DNA of 64,000 nt from JBNNGK01 sp050268245. Its GTDB lineage: Bacteria > Pseudomonadota > Gammaproteobacteria > Enterobacterales > Enterobacteriaceae. A model generated the notes under the pieces. It made no database searches. It was not told the origin of the DNA and was given only the letters and a program-made list of their open reading frames with translations. The stretch spans positions 310,001 through 374,000 of the forward strand of contig NZ_JBNNGK010000002.1 of assembly GCF_050268245.1 (NCBI RefSeq), read 5' to 3'. Positions 1-7,946 of this stretch are shown one piece after another. Each line of letters starts with the position of its first letter. The stretch's first letter is position 1. The translations under genes and the position numbers were made by a program.

Positions 1-611
1 CGCACGGCCAAATCCAATACTTTGCCGTTCAGGGTCGAGTCATAGCTGGCGGTGCCGCCAAAGCCAATCACTTCACGGTTCGACAGGCTGTATTCGCCCG
101 CACCTTGGGTGGAGTAAACCACTTCTGAGGTTTGTACGTTAACCACGTTCAGGTTTACTTTGGCGTAGGCAACCTGTGATTTCCCGCGGCCGAGAATGCC
201 CCACAGTTGATGATCGCCCACTTCTTTACGGCCAAACTCGGTTACGTCACCGGTGATCACATAGTTGGCGCCTTTCAGCGTCTGTTTTTGCCCTTTCAGG
301 CCCGCTTCCGTTTTCAACTCATCCATGTTGGTGCGATCGAGCACGTTAAAGCGGCCAGTTTGCTGAAGATGGGTGATCAAAATGGTTTTGGACTGATTAC
401 CCAGACGATCGACGCCGTCAGAGAAAATACCGTTCATGTAACTGGAGCGGTTATCAAACTTGCCGACGGAAATCGGGCTGCGCGGGCCTTGATAGCTGGT
501 TTGGTAGGACGCGACTTTAGGTACGTCCAGCGAACGTGAGGATTCGGTTGCACAACCGGCCAGCATGCTGGCGGAAAGCGCAATGGAACAAAGTACGAAT
601 GATTTTTTCAT
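1..611 (-). CDS. CsgG/HfaB-family outer-membrane lipoprotein (3' end outside window)
   Basis: The reading frame starts at an ATG read from 611 and runs off the left edge, so about 203 residues are visible. The N-terminus is a lipoprotein signal: MKKSF, a hydrophobic stretch, then the lipobox LAGC with Cys20 as the lipidation site. The mature part carries the CsgG-type pattern of a nucleotide-free alpha/beta fold (VGKFDNRSSY, NVLDRTN, GANYVITGDVTEFGRK). Family members are outer-membrane or periplasmic proteins, the best known being the curli secretion pore. No csg neighbours are visible, so a curli role cannot be claimed; standalone CsgG-like lipoproteins are common. Missing: the C-terminal part. 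Confident about family, not about function. Confidence 0.8.
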   Translation of the reverse strand, partial: MKKSFVLCSIALSASMLAGCATESSRSLDVPKVASYQTSYQGPRSPISVGKFDNRSSYMNGIFSDGVDRLGNQSKTILITHLQQTGRFNVLDRTNMDELKTEAGLKGQKQTLKGANYVITGDVTEFGRKEVGDHQLWGILGRGKSQVAYAKVNLNVVNVQTSEVVYSTQGAGEYSLSNREVIGFGGTASYDSTLNGKVLDLAV

Positions 612-842
612 ATCAGTGAAATCTCTCCTTGATAGCAGACACCGGCAGGGCTGCCGGTGTCGATTGAAGAGCACCGGGTATATTGGCGCTCTGCAGGGGA
701 ATCCTACCAGAAAAAGATGTCGGGAATAGCGTAAATACATCGGTATTTACCCTTAGTTTATGCGGAACGTCTTCACCTTATTATTGTTATGCGCTATGTT
801 AATTAGGTAACACTATCAACTAATTTTAAATTTACTGATTGC

Positions 843-1787
843 ATGAGGAAGGACAATAACGTGGAGATCCGTGATTTTCGGGCGCTTTCCCGACGTCTGG
901 TGCGTGAACTGGGGATGTTGAACAAGCAAAGCAACGGATCGCGTTTTTCGCCGTTGCAAATACACCTGATGATTGAAATCAATCAGCAACCTTTAGGGGT
1001 CGTTGAGTTGGCCGCCCAGTTGTGTATTGACAAGGCCAGCGCCAGCCGCGCGTTACGCAGCCTGGTGAGTGCTGAAATGATCGAGGTGATTGAGCATCCG
1101 CATGATAAACGTCACACGTTGCATCGTTTAACGCGAACGGGAAAGAAAACGTTGGCGGCGATCGAGACTGATGCCGATGACTTTATGCAACAGGCGATAG
1201 CGCAGTTGGATGTCGATGAAGTGGCAATGACCGTTGCGGCGATGAAAAAATTCTCTGCTGCATTGGGTAGCGCACGTAAGCAACGGACTGCGGCGTTGCA
1301 CGTGCGGCCAATAGCCGCGCAGGATGATGCGGCAATGGCGGCGGTGATCCGGGCCACCTTCCGGGAATACGACATGGATAAGATGGAAGGGGTTAGCGTG
1401 CACGATCCCGATTTGGATCAATTGACGGCAGTTTATCAGCAAAACGGCGGGCGTTACTGGGTGGTTGAACAGCAGGGCGAGGTGGCGGGCGGCGTGGGTA
1501 TTGCGCCGCTGGCAGGCGGTGAACCTGATTATTGCGAACTACAAAAACTGTTCTTTAAGCCACAAATCCGTGGCTTGGGCATGGCACGTTACATGGTGGT
1601 ACAGGCGATGAAAGCGGCACGTGCGGCGGGGTATCGTTACTGTTATTTAGAGACCACGGAACAGTTGAAAGAGGCGGTCGGTTTGTATCTGTCGTTGGGT
1701 TTTATTTCGTTGAGTGAGAAGCGGGGCAATACCGGGCACCACGGGTGCAGTATTTATATGCTGAAAGAGTTAACGACCGACAAGTGA
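843..1787 (+). CDS. MarR-type HTH fused to GNAT acetyltransferase
   Basis: A 314-residue protein with two modules. Residues about 8-150 form a MarR winged helix-turn-helix (LQIHLMIEINQQP, the recognition region IDKASASRALRSL, and the wing HPHDKRHTLHRLT). Residues about 155-310 form a GNAT acetyltransferase, with the acetyl-CoA loop QIRGLGMARY and the typical end GLYLSLGFISLSE. Such fusions are known as bifunctional regulator/acetyltransferases; substrate and operator are unknown. The gene stands alone, divergent from the lipoprotein gene at its left, with about 230 bp between them. ATG at 843 is the first in-frame start and leaves a complete MarR domain. Confidence 0.85.
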   Translation: MRKDNNVEIRDFRALSRRLVRELGMLNKQSNGSRFSPLQIHLMIEINQQPLGVVELAAQLCIDKASASRALRSLVSAEMIEVIEHPHDKRHTLHRLTRTGKKTLAAIETDADDFMQQAIAQLDVDEVAMTVAAMKKFSAALGSARKQRTAALHVRPIAAQDDAAMAAVIRATFREYDMDKMEGVSVHDPDLDQLTAVYQQNGGRYWVVEQQGEVAGGVGIAPLAGGEPDYCELQKLFFKPQIRGLGMARYMVVQAMKAARAAGYRYCYLETTEQLKEAVGLYLSLGFISLSEKRGNTGHHGCSIYMLKELTTDK

Positions 1788-1985
1788 CCAGGGCAAATAA
1801 CAGCGGGGCAGGCAGCCTGCCCCGAAGATTAGACTGAAACGGTTTTTTGTTAGCGATTTAATCACAAACGATTTGGCTGACCGGTGCTTGCTACACGCAG
1901 AAACCCATAGGCCAAGGGGAAGCGGAGCTATGGGTTGGGGCAATAATTCAACAACCAAGGTTATGCAGCCTAGTTGCTCGCGCCA
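1788..1985. other. Intergenic stretch with two inverted repeats
   Basis: No gene seen. Near 1803-1823 lies a GC-rich inverted repeat (GGGGCAGG/CCTGCCCC) just after the MarR-GNAT stop, a plausible transcript end although no clear T-run follows. At 1902-1936 the 9-base arms AACCCATAG and CTATGGGTT can pair around a 17-base purine-rich loop. Its role is unknown. Confidence 0.5.
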
Positions 1986-2243
1986 TTAGTGATAAACGAT
2001 CGCGGTGCCGTGCAGTTTGTTATTGCCGGTCGTTGAGGTGATCTGGAATGATTTGGCCCCCACGTGGTCGGCTTTAGCGGCCAGTTTGTGTTCCAGACTG
2101 GTTAAGTCGGAGGCACCGCTTACGCTAATCACGCCGGCTTTTTGCAGATCGGCTGGTTGGCTGTTGACCAATTCCGCAGCAAAACTACCGAATGAGGTGG
2201 ATGCAAGTGCTATAGCAGCGATGGTTATTTTCAGGTTTTTCAT
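1986..2243 (-). CDS. DUF1471 (YdgH/BhsA/McbA-like) periplasmic peptide, copy 1
   Basis: 85 residues with a cleavable signal peptide (MKNLKITIAAIALASTSFGSFAAE) and a single DUF1471 domain of about 62 residues: the core GVISVSGASDLTSLEHKLAAKADHVGAKSFQITS and the end KLHGTAIVYH. In enterobacteria this family (BhsA, McbA, YhcN and others) contains small stress-induced periplasmic proteins that affect envelope permeability and biofilm. A closely similar paralogue lies directly upstream on the same strand, about 180 bp away, pointing to a tandem duplication. The exact stress is not visible in the sequence. Confidence 0.88.
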   Translation of the reverse strand: MKNLKITIAAIALASTSFGSFAAELVNSQPADLQKAGVISVSGASDLTSLEHKLAAKADHVGAKSFQITSTTGNNKLHGTAIVYH

Positions 2244-2423
2244 GGTCTTAATTCCTATCTTAGGCTGTTTGTTTGTTGATTTTTAAATCATTAATCATCG
2301 ATAATTTAATTTGGCCAGCGGATTTTGTGTTGTTATATAGCTCACCGATTAAATTATTTGTAGCTGATACCACATCAGAGCGTTGTTGGCATACTGATGC
2401 ATAACGACATGATTAACGTATTG

Positions 2424-2681
2424 TTATTTATAGATTACTGCCGTTCCATGCAGTTGGTTATTGCCGCCGGCACTGGTCACGCGGTAAGAGGTTGCACCGG
2501 CTTGGTCGGCTTTTTCTGCCAGGCTGGCCTCCAGCGAGGTCACATCTGCAGCACCGCTGCTGCTGATAACGCCAATTTTTTGTTGTTCAACGGGCTGGCT
2601 ATTCACCTGCTGCGCGGCAAAGCTGCCGAAAGAAAGTGAGGCTAACGTGATGGCTGCCAGAGTAATAGTTAACTTTTTCAT
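2424..2681 (-). CDS. DUF1471 (YdgH/BhsA/McbA-like) periplasmic peptide, copy 2
   Basis: 85 residues: signal peptide MKKLTITLAAITLASLSFGSFAAQ, then a DUF1471 domain (GVISSSGAADVTSLEASLAEKADQAGATSYRVTS, ending HGTAVIYK). It aligns without gaps to the neighbour at 1986-2243, so the two are tandem paralogues. The arms between them are AT-rich and different in sequence, so each may have its own promoter. Expected location is the periplasm. Confidence 0.88.
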   Translation of the reverse strand: MKKLTITLAAITLASLSFGSFAAQQVNSQPVEQQKIGVISSSGAADVTSLEASLAEKADQAGATSYRVTSAGGNNQLHGTAVIYK

Positions 2682-2856
2682 TAGGTTATTTCCAAATTGA
2701 ATAGGTTTGAAGAGTGGCTGTTGTTGCTGTCGCTACATTTAAATAACGATCGATAATTAAATGGTAATCGCTTCTCGACGACAGTGCAATATTTTTTTAT
2801 AATGATCGTTAATTTAATTGAGCCACGCTGAATCGGCGTGTAATAGGTGAGGGGCT

Positions 2857-3501
2857 ATGACGATCAAAGAAGAGGCATGTGCCAAGAAAACGCGTGGCAG
2901 ACCGAAACAGTTCGATCGCGATCGGGCGCTTGACTGTGCACTCGACGTGTTTTGGCGTTACGGTTATGAATCGACGTCGCTAGCCGATTTGGTCGAGGCG
3001 ACCGGTGCCAAAGCGCCAACGCTGTATGCCGAGTTTGGCAACAAAGAGGGATTATTCCGCGCGGCGGTGGAACGTTATCTGACGAAGTACACCACCTGCA
3101 CTAATCAATTACTGGAGCAAGCATTGCCGATTGCCGAGGTGGTTGAAGCCTATGTGCGCGCCTCAGCCGATGTCTTTACCGATCCGCAAACGCCGTCGGG
3201 TTGCTTTATGGTCTGTGCGTCTGCGGCTCTGTCTTCGTCGTCCAGTGATGTCGCTGAAATGCTGCGCCGCAAGCACCAAGCGCAAGAGGCAAGCCTGAAA
3301 GCCTGTTTCGATCGAAAAGTACAGCAAGGCGAGTTACTGGTAAAAACCGACACCGCGCTATTGGCGAAATACATTATGTGTACCATTGAAGGTATGTCGG
3401 TGCAGGCGCGTGAAGGTGCCGATCGCGATGAGTTAATGCGTTTGGTTGATACGCTGATGCTGATTTGGCCGCGTCTGAGCCAGGTGGGTAATAAGGTTTA
3501 A
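2857..3501 (+). CDS. TetR/AcrR-family transcriptional regulator
   Basis: 214 residues. N-terminal HTH at about 14-62: RGRPKQFDRDRALDCALDVF, then TSLADLVEATGAKAPTLYAEFGNKEGLF. The C-terminal ligand-binding half contains CFMVCASAAL and the TetR_C-like end. It is divergent from the DUF1471 pair with about 175 bp between them, so it could control those peptides as well as itself; this is inference from position. ATG at 2857 follows GGTGAGGGGCT, a good Shine-Dalgarno region. Confidence 0.85.
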   Translation: MTIKEEACAKKTRGRPKQFDRDRALDCALDVFWRYGYESTSLADLVEATGAKAPTLYAEFGNKEGLFRAAVERYLTKYTTCTNQLLEQALPIAEVVEAYVRASADVFTDPQTPSGCFMVCASAALSSSSSDVAEMLRRKHQAQEASLKACFDRKVQQGELLVKTDTALLAKYIMCTIEGMSVQAREGADRDELMRLVDTLMLIWPRLSQVGNKV

Positions 3502-3546
3502 CCCTCGGCCATGACTCTCCGGCCACGTTGGAATGATGGCCGGCGG

Positions 3547-3990
3547 TTATGGTTTATTCCATTTCATATGCAGCAACGGAAAAGGGTTGCCTTGCCCATC
3601 TCGTTCAGAACGACCCATGCTCTTGAAACCATAATGTTGATAAAAACCTACCGCCTGCGGATTTTGCTCGTTGACGTCGAGTAAGATTTCGTCATAGTGC
3701 GTTGCAGCAAAGGCCAGCAACGCTTTGCCGATGCCTTTACCCCGTTGATTGGCGTCAATGAACAGCATTTCGACTTTGTTCGCGTTCATGCCGATAAAAC
3801 CGCAAATGTGTCCGGCGCTATCTTGTGCGCACCAAACCGCGAGCGCGGGTAGATAATCGTTAGCGACCAACGGTTGTAATGCGTTGAGCTGCGCTTCGGT
3901 GATGAAGTGATGCGTGGCTCGTACTGAATTAAGCCAGAGAGTGACGAGCCGCGGATAATCCTCGGCGGTGCTTGGTTTGATGGTTATCAT
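3547..3990 (-). CDS. GNAT N-acetyltransferase, YjaB-like
   Basis: About 147 residues from the ATG at 3990; two upstream in-frame ATGs exist, but 3990 has AGGA at a proper distance. GNAT landmarks: VEMLFIDANQRGKGIGKALLAFA (acetyl-CoA binding R/QxxGxG) and LDVNEQNPQAVGFYQHYGFKSMGRSERD. The NEQN-AVGFY-GF-GRSE pattern matches E. coli YjaB, a GNAT enzyme of unknown physiological substrate. Convergent with the TetR gene. Confidence 0.8.
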   Translation of the reverse strand: MITIKPSTAEDYPRLVTLWLNSVRATHHFITEAQLNALQPLVANDYLPALAVWCAQDSAGHICGFIGMNANKVEMLFIDANQRGKGIGKALLAFAATHYDEILLDVNEQNPQAVGFYQHYGFKSMGRSERDGQGNPFPLLHMKWNKP

Positions 3991-4228
3991 ATTTGCCATT
4001 CCTGTCATCGCGCTTGCGGGTAGTGAACGTTACGGCTGGCGGCTATGCTCTGATTAATACAAGAAAAATCCTGTGATTACCCCGTTTTTGAGATTTTTAC
4101 AGGTGATTTCGAGCGTCGATGCGTTTTACACTGGAAAAAACCCGAATTCAATTTATATCCTTAACAATCCACAATGTTTAAGGACTGTGTACAGCGCTGA
4201 TGCTGTATAGCGATCTTATTGAGGTGAT

Positions 4229-5332
4229 ATGAACGAGTCATACGTACTTGCTGAAGTCAGTAATGAAAACCAAACGCTGGTTGCGGTGGTTCAGCAAGAT
4301 CACCGAGCCGCCTATTTTTATATTTATCCCGCCGAAGCCTTTAGCGAACGTTTTCAGGTGCGTGCCTGTTGGTTGCGTAATTTGCTTGCCGCGCCGTTGC
4401 AGGAAGACAGCGCCGCATTGGAGCAAGGCCAACCGCCGATGCTGGCCGCGGAATACTGCCGCAATCTGGAAGGTGAAGCGCCGCTGAATCCTGAGGGATT
4501 ACAGGTTGTGTGGAGTGAGAGCGATGATGGCGCAGCGCTGTGGTATTACGGCCAACTGCTGGCGGTGATTCCGGGATGGAGTTTATACATCGATCATGCC
4601 GTGTGCTATTCCGCCAGCTGTATTAAAGAAAGTGCGTTGGCTTATCCGCTGGGTTCCGCCTCGACCAATACCCAGTATGCGCTGGCGGAAAATACCCGCC
4701 AGTTTTGGCGGCGTTGGCAGCGGGAAGAGGGGAATCCTTGGCCCAAGATGCAAAGTGATTACCTGGCGCAGTATGAACAGCATTTCGGCCCGTCAGTAAA
4801 ATATTATGCGATCGATCAAGGTAAATGGCCGCCGATGGCCATCACCCAACATGAGCGTGACGGCATTTATTATTTCTTGACCATGGGCGTCAGCATTCGT
4901 CCGATGCCGTGGGTCGATATCTTATTTAATGATGATGCGCCGAACTATCGCCGTATGGAGCTGGGCATCGCTATCGACGGCCAATACATGACCGAAGAGA
5001 GCGCGATACAGATGGCCAGCGCGTTGGCGGGGTTTGCGCATGTGCCATGGGCGCAACTCACCTGGATGGGTGAAGGGCACACGTTAGCCTCGGAAGTCGC
5101 CCCGCAAGGCTATGCTGGCTACCTGCTGTCTTCATTGTTTTATCCCTATCATGAACATTTGGTGCTGCCAAAACAGCATGGCGACCCGGTGAATATTTAT
5201 TGGGCTACACCGGTATTTGACAGCGAGCAACAGCAGGTGCATGCCACGCCGAACGGGGGGCATGAACTGGTCAGTACGCTGCGCGAAAACGGTGTTGATC
5301 ATATCTTCCGCCCGCGCCAGCCGGTGCGTTGA
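4229..5332 (+). CDS. Suppressor-of-fused (SUFU) domain protein
   Basis: 367 residues, no signal peptide or membrane segment. The C-terminal half (about 190-360) carries the SUFU-like block FLTMGVSIRPMPWV, RRMELGIAID and PWAQLTWMGEGHTL. In animals SUFU domains act in Hedgehog signalling; in bacteria they occur in uncharacterised proteins and in immunity proteins of toxin systems. The N-terminal 150 residues are not recognised. ATG at 4229 has GAGGTGAT upstream. Single-gene unit; no toxin gene is adjacent. Confidence 0.7.
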   Translation: MNESYVLAEVSNENQTLVAVVQQDHRAAYFYIYPAEAFSERFQVRACWLRNLLAAPLQEDSAALEQGQPPMLAAEYCRNLEGEAPLNPEGLQVVWSESDDGAALWYYGQLLAVIPGWSLYIDHAVCYSASCIKESALAYPLGSASTNTQYALAENTRQFWRRWQREEGNPWPKMQSDYLAQYEQHFGPSVKYYAIDQGKWPPMAITQHERDGIYYFLTMGVSIRPMPWVDILFNDDAPNYRRMELGIAIDGQYMTEESAIQMASALAGFAHVPWAQLTWMGEGHTLASEVAPQGYAGYLLSSLFYPYHEHLVLPKQHGDPVNIYWATPVFDSEQQQVHATPNGGHELVSTLRENGVDHIFRPRQPVR

Positions 5333-5404
5333 TGTGTTGGGTTGGATGCGATGCAGGCGCGCGCGCCACACAACAAACATGGCGCGATTCCTTGCATGAA
5401 GGGC

Positions 5405-5434
5405 TTGACGTGGCCGTCGAGTGAAGAGTAGTTT
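5405..5434 (+). promoter_or_regulatory. Possible promoter for the trpS2 leader
   Basis: TTGACG at 5405-5410 and TAGTTT at 5429-5434 are separated by 18 bases. The -10 match is poor. Transcription would start near 5441, just before the leader peptide. Confidence 0.35.
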
Positions 5435-5462
5435 AGCTGGCATGAATACTTTCCCGTGCTCC

Positions 5463-5495
5463 ATGCTTAATCTTTGCTGGTGGCGCCTTTACTAA
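5463..5495 (+). CDS. Putative trp-type leader peptide (MLNLCWWRLY)
   Basis: ATG at 5463 opens a 10-codon frame ending at TAA 5493-5495, with tandem Trp codons TGG TGG at 5478-5483. An in-frame ATG at 5442 would give MNTFPCSMLNLCWWRLY. The start is uncertain because neither ATG has an ideal Shine-Dalgarno, although AAGAG lies upstream of 5442. Tandem Trp codons just before a terminator and in front of a tryptophanyl-tRNA synthetase are the hallmark of ribosome-mediated attenuation, as in trpL of the E. coli trp operon. Confidence 0.75.
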   Translation: MLNLCWWRLY

Positions 5496-5550
5496 GGCGG
5501 CACGGGTATTCACACCTCTTTCATTATGCCGCCGGTTTGGCGGCATTTTT
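5484..5550 (+). promoter_or_regulatory. Transcription attenuator of trpS2
   Basis: Three mutually exclusive stems can be read. 1:2 pause hairpin: CGCCTT (5484-5489) with AAGGCG (5494-5499). 2:3 antiterminator: GGCGGCA (5496-5502) with TGCCGCC (5527-5533). 3:4 terminator: ATGCCGCC (5526-5533) with GGCGGCAT (5539-5546), followed by the T-run 5546-5550. A ribosome stalled at the Trp codons (5478-5483) would cover strand 1, free strand 2, and let the antiterminator form. The gene would therefore be read when charged tRNA-Trp is scarce. Confidence 0.82.
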
Positions 5551-5603
5551 CATGGCGTTGATCCGGCGATATATCGCGAAATTATTCGATCAGGAGCAAT
5601 GTC

Positions 5604-6638
5604 ATGCGTTACACCATTCTTACCGGCGATCGCGCCACCGGCCCACTGCATTTAGGCCATTATGTTGGCTCACTGCGTCAGCGTGTTGAGCTACAACAAC
5701 AGCACCAACAAACGGTCATGATTGCTGATTTACAAGGGCTGACCGATAACGGCAGTAACCCGCAAAAGATCAGCGCCAACGTGTTGAATATCGTCGCCGA
5801 TTATCTGGCGGTGGGCATCGATCCGCTGAAAACCACGCTGTGTTTGCAATCCGCGTTGCCTGCATTGGCAGAGCTCACCCAGTATTATCTTAATCTGGTC
5901 ACGGTGGCGCGCTTAGAGCGTAATCCGACGGTAAAAAGCGAAATTGCCGAGAAAGATTTCTCCCGCCGTTTACCGGCCGGTTTTTTGGTTTATCCGGTGA
6001 GTCAGGCGGCCGATATTACTGCGTTCGCGGCCACGCACGTGCCGGTAGGTGAAGACCAATTGCCGATGTTGGAGCAAACCAACGAGATCGTGCGGCGCTT
6101 TAACCGCATTGTGGATCGCGATGTGCTGGTGGAATGCCAGCCGTTGTTGAGCCACGTGAGCCGTTTGCCGGGATTGGATGGACAGGGGAAAATGTCAAAA
6201 TCACGTGGCAACGCCATTACCTTGGGCGCCAGTACCGAGCAGATACACGCTGCGGTCATGAGCATGTACACCGATCCACAACATTTACGGGTTAGCGATC
6301 CCGGAAAAGTGGAAGGCAACATGGTATTCACCTATTTGGACGCTTTTTGTGATGACGTTGAATTAGTTGCAGAGCTCAAAGCACAGTATCGTCATGGCGG
6401 ATTGGGCGACGTAAAAATCAAAAAACTGTTGGAAGACGTGCTGCAAACGTTGTTGGCACCGATACGTGAACGCCGAGCCGCCTATTTGGCCGATAAGGGC
6501 GAACTGGTGCGCATACTCAAAGTGGGCACACAGCAGGCTCATGTGGTGAGCCAGCAAACGCTGGCGCAGGTGAAAGCGGCAATGGGGCTGGATTTCTTTA
6601 CGCTGAGCGATGGATTCTCTGGCGCGGATAATCGGTGA
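5604..6638 (+). CDS. trpS2: Tryptophan--tRNA ligase, second-type (TrpRS II)
   Basis: 344 residues; class I aminoacyl-tRNA synthetase that charges tRNA-Trp in the cytoplasm. Signature HIGH variant LHLGHY at about 15-20 and KMSKS variant GKMSKSRGN at about 195-203. The tryptophan-site region (VYPVSQAADI, PVGEDQ) is present. ATG at 5604 has AGGAG seven bases upstream. E. coli-type trpS normally sits in the dam operon, so this is probably a second copy; such copies are often induced by tryptophan limitation or by TrpRS inhibitors such as indolmycin. The attenuator directly upstream fits a backup enzyme. Gene name is by analogy. Confidence 0.88.
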   Translation: MRYTILTGDRATGPLHLGHYVGSLRQRVELQQQHQQTVMIADLQGLTDNGSNPQKISANVLNIVADYLAVGIDPLKTTLCLQSALPALAELTQYYLNLVTVARLERNPTVKSEIAEKDFSRRLPAGFLVYPVSQAADITAFAATHVPVGEDQLPMLEQTNEIVRRFNRIVDRDVLVECQPLLSHVSRLPGLDGQGKMSKSRGNAITLGASTEQIHAAVMSMYTDPQHLRVSDPGKVEGNMVFTYLDAFCDDVELVAELKAQYRHGGLGDVKIKKLLEDVLQTLLAPIRERRAAYLADKGELVRILKVGTQQAHVVSQQTLAQVKAAMGLDFFTLSDGFSGADNR

Positions 6639-6906
6639 GATGCAGGCCAAGCGACGAAGAATGCGCTAGGTGACAATGCTGACATTCAGCCGTGGTTCGG
6701 GGAACTGAGCACGGCCGATCGCCATGTTGTTGAACGATCATGGAGAAATATTACCGTTGAGACGGTTTCGCGGTGGCCAGCAAAAAAGCCAAATCGATTG
6801 AGAAACCCCTAACCGATCCTTATACTGCCGCACATATTCAAGGTGTGCGGCAGCGAGCGTATCTCGTACTGCGCGCCTTCTCGGTTTACCAGCTAAAGGC
6901 AATTCC
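6639..6906. other. Intergenic stretch with a 10-bp perfect stem-loop
   Basis: No gene recognised. CTGCCGCACA (6825-6834) pairs perfectly with TGTGCGGCAG (6844-6853) around a 9-base loop, with no T-run. It lies about 55 bases before yehS and may be a structured leader or a repeat end. The rest shows no feature I can support. Confidence 0.5.
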
Positions 6907-7371
6907 ATGATTAACAATGACGTACTGCGCAGTGTGCGCTATATGCTGAGCATTAACGACGCAAAAATGGTTGAGATCGTTAAACTGGACGGTTTCGATG
7001 TCGACGTTGCGGCTATGGGCACTTACGTCATCAAAGAGGGCGAACCGGGTTTTGAAAAATGTCCTGATGAAGTGATGGCACATTTTCTTAACGGTTTGGT
7101 GTTCTTCAAACGCGGCAAGGATGACAAGTTTCCTGCGCCTCCGGTGGAGCTGCCGATCACCAATAATCTGGTATTGAAGAAACTACGCGTCGCGTTTGAA
7201 CTGAAAGACATCGATCTGTTCCAGATTTTTACCGCGGTTGATTTCCGCATCTCCAAGCCGGAGTTGAGCGCGCTGTTCCGCAAACAGGGTACGAAGAACT
7301 ATCGGCCGTGTGGCGATCAAATGTTACGTTACTTCCTGAAAGGACTGACACAGCGCGTACGCGGCGCATAA
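6907..7371 (+). CDS. yehS: YehS family protein (DUF1456)
   Basis: 154 residues, two repeated DUF1456 modules: about 5-80 (NNDVLRSVRYMLSINDAKMVEIV ... VMAHFLNGLVFFKRG) and 88-150 (NNLVLKKLRVAFELKDIDLFQIF ... MLRYFLKGLTQRVRG). A cytosolic protein conserved across gammaproteobacteria with no established function. The internal duplication with matching ends FLNGL and FLKGL is plain in the sequence. The gene ends 46 bases before a tandem palindromic array. Confidence 0.9.
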   Translation: MINNDVLRSVRYMLSINDAKMVEIVKLDGFDVDVAAMGTYVIKEGEPGFEKCPDEVMAHFLNGLVFFKRGKDDKFPAPPVELPITNNLVLKKLRVAFELKDIDLFQIFTAVDFRISKPELSALFRKQGTKNYRPCGDQMLRYFLKGLTQRVRGA

Positions 7372-7417
7372 GACCCACCACCCAGCTCCGTTACCGCCGA
7401 ATTGCACCTCGTTCCGT

Positions 7418-7946
7418 CGTAGGGGTCAGGCATGCCTGACCCGCATTTACCCGCGCGCCTGAACCTCGCCAGTACACCCAACTTTCATCGTAGGGGTCAG
7501 GGATGCCTGACCCGCATTTACCCGCGCGCCCGAACCTCACCAGCTCACCCAACTTTCATCGTAGGGGTCAGGCATGCCTGACCCGCATTTACCCGCGCGC
7601 CCGAACCTCACCAGCTCACCCAACTTTCATCGTAGGGGTCAGGCATGCCTGACCCGTTTTTACCCGCGCGTCCGAACCTCGCCAGTACACCCAACTTTCA
7701 TCGTAGGGGTCAGGCATGCCTGACCCGTTTTTACCCGCGCGTCTGAACCTCACCAGTGCACCCAACTTTCATCGTAGGGGGCAGGGATGCCTGACCCGCA
7801 TTTACCCGCGCGTCTGAACCTCGCCAGCGCACCCAACTTTCATCGTAGGGGGCAGGGATGCCTGACCCACATTTACTCGCGCGTCTGAACCTCACCAGCG
7901 CACCCAACTTTCATCGTAGGGGTCAGGCATGCCTGACCCGTTTTTA
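7418..7946. repeat. Eight-copy 71-bp tandem array of a palindromic REP-like unit
   Basis: Units start at 7418, 7489, 7560, 7631, 7702, 7773, 7844 and 7915, all exactly 71 bp apart. Each holds CGTAGGGGTCAGG followed by CATGCCTGACCC, so GGGTCAGG and CCTGACCC form a self-complementary palindrome, then a less conserved spacer (TTTACCCGCGCG... CCCAACTTTCAT). Copies at 7489, 7773 and 7844 have a substitution (CAGGGATG) that spoils the palindrome. Copies at 7631, 7702 and 7915 are followed by GTTTTTAC, making them intrinsic-terminator-like. The last copy is cut short and supplies the stop codon of the DUF4865 gene. It lies between convergent genes. Confidence 0.95.

Noticed and set aside
5421..5445. 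TrpR operator in the trpS2 promoter
   Set aside because: TAGTTTAGC resembles one half of the TrpR box, but too few bases match.
5474..5689. 71-codon frame across the attenuator
   Set aside because: It spans the terminator hairpin and overlaps the trpS2 start; a shadow frame.
7418..7946. Could the regular array be a CRISPR?
   Set aside because: The whole 71-bp unit is repeated, including the part that would be spacer, and no cas genes are near.
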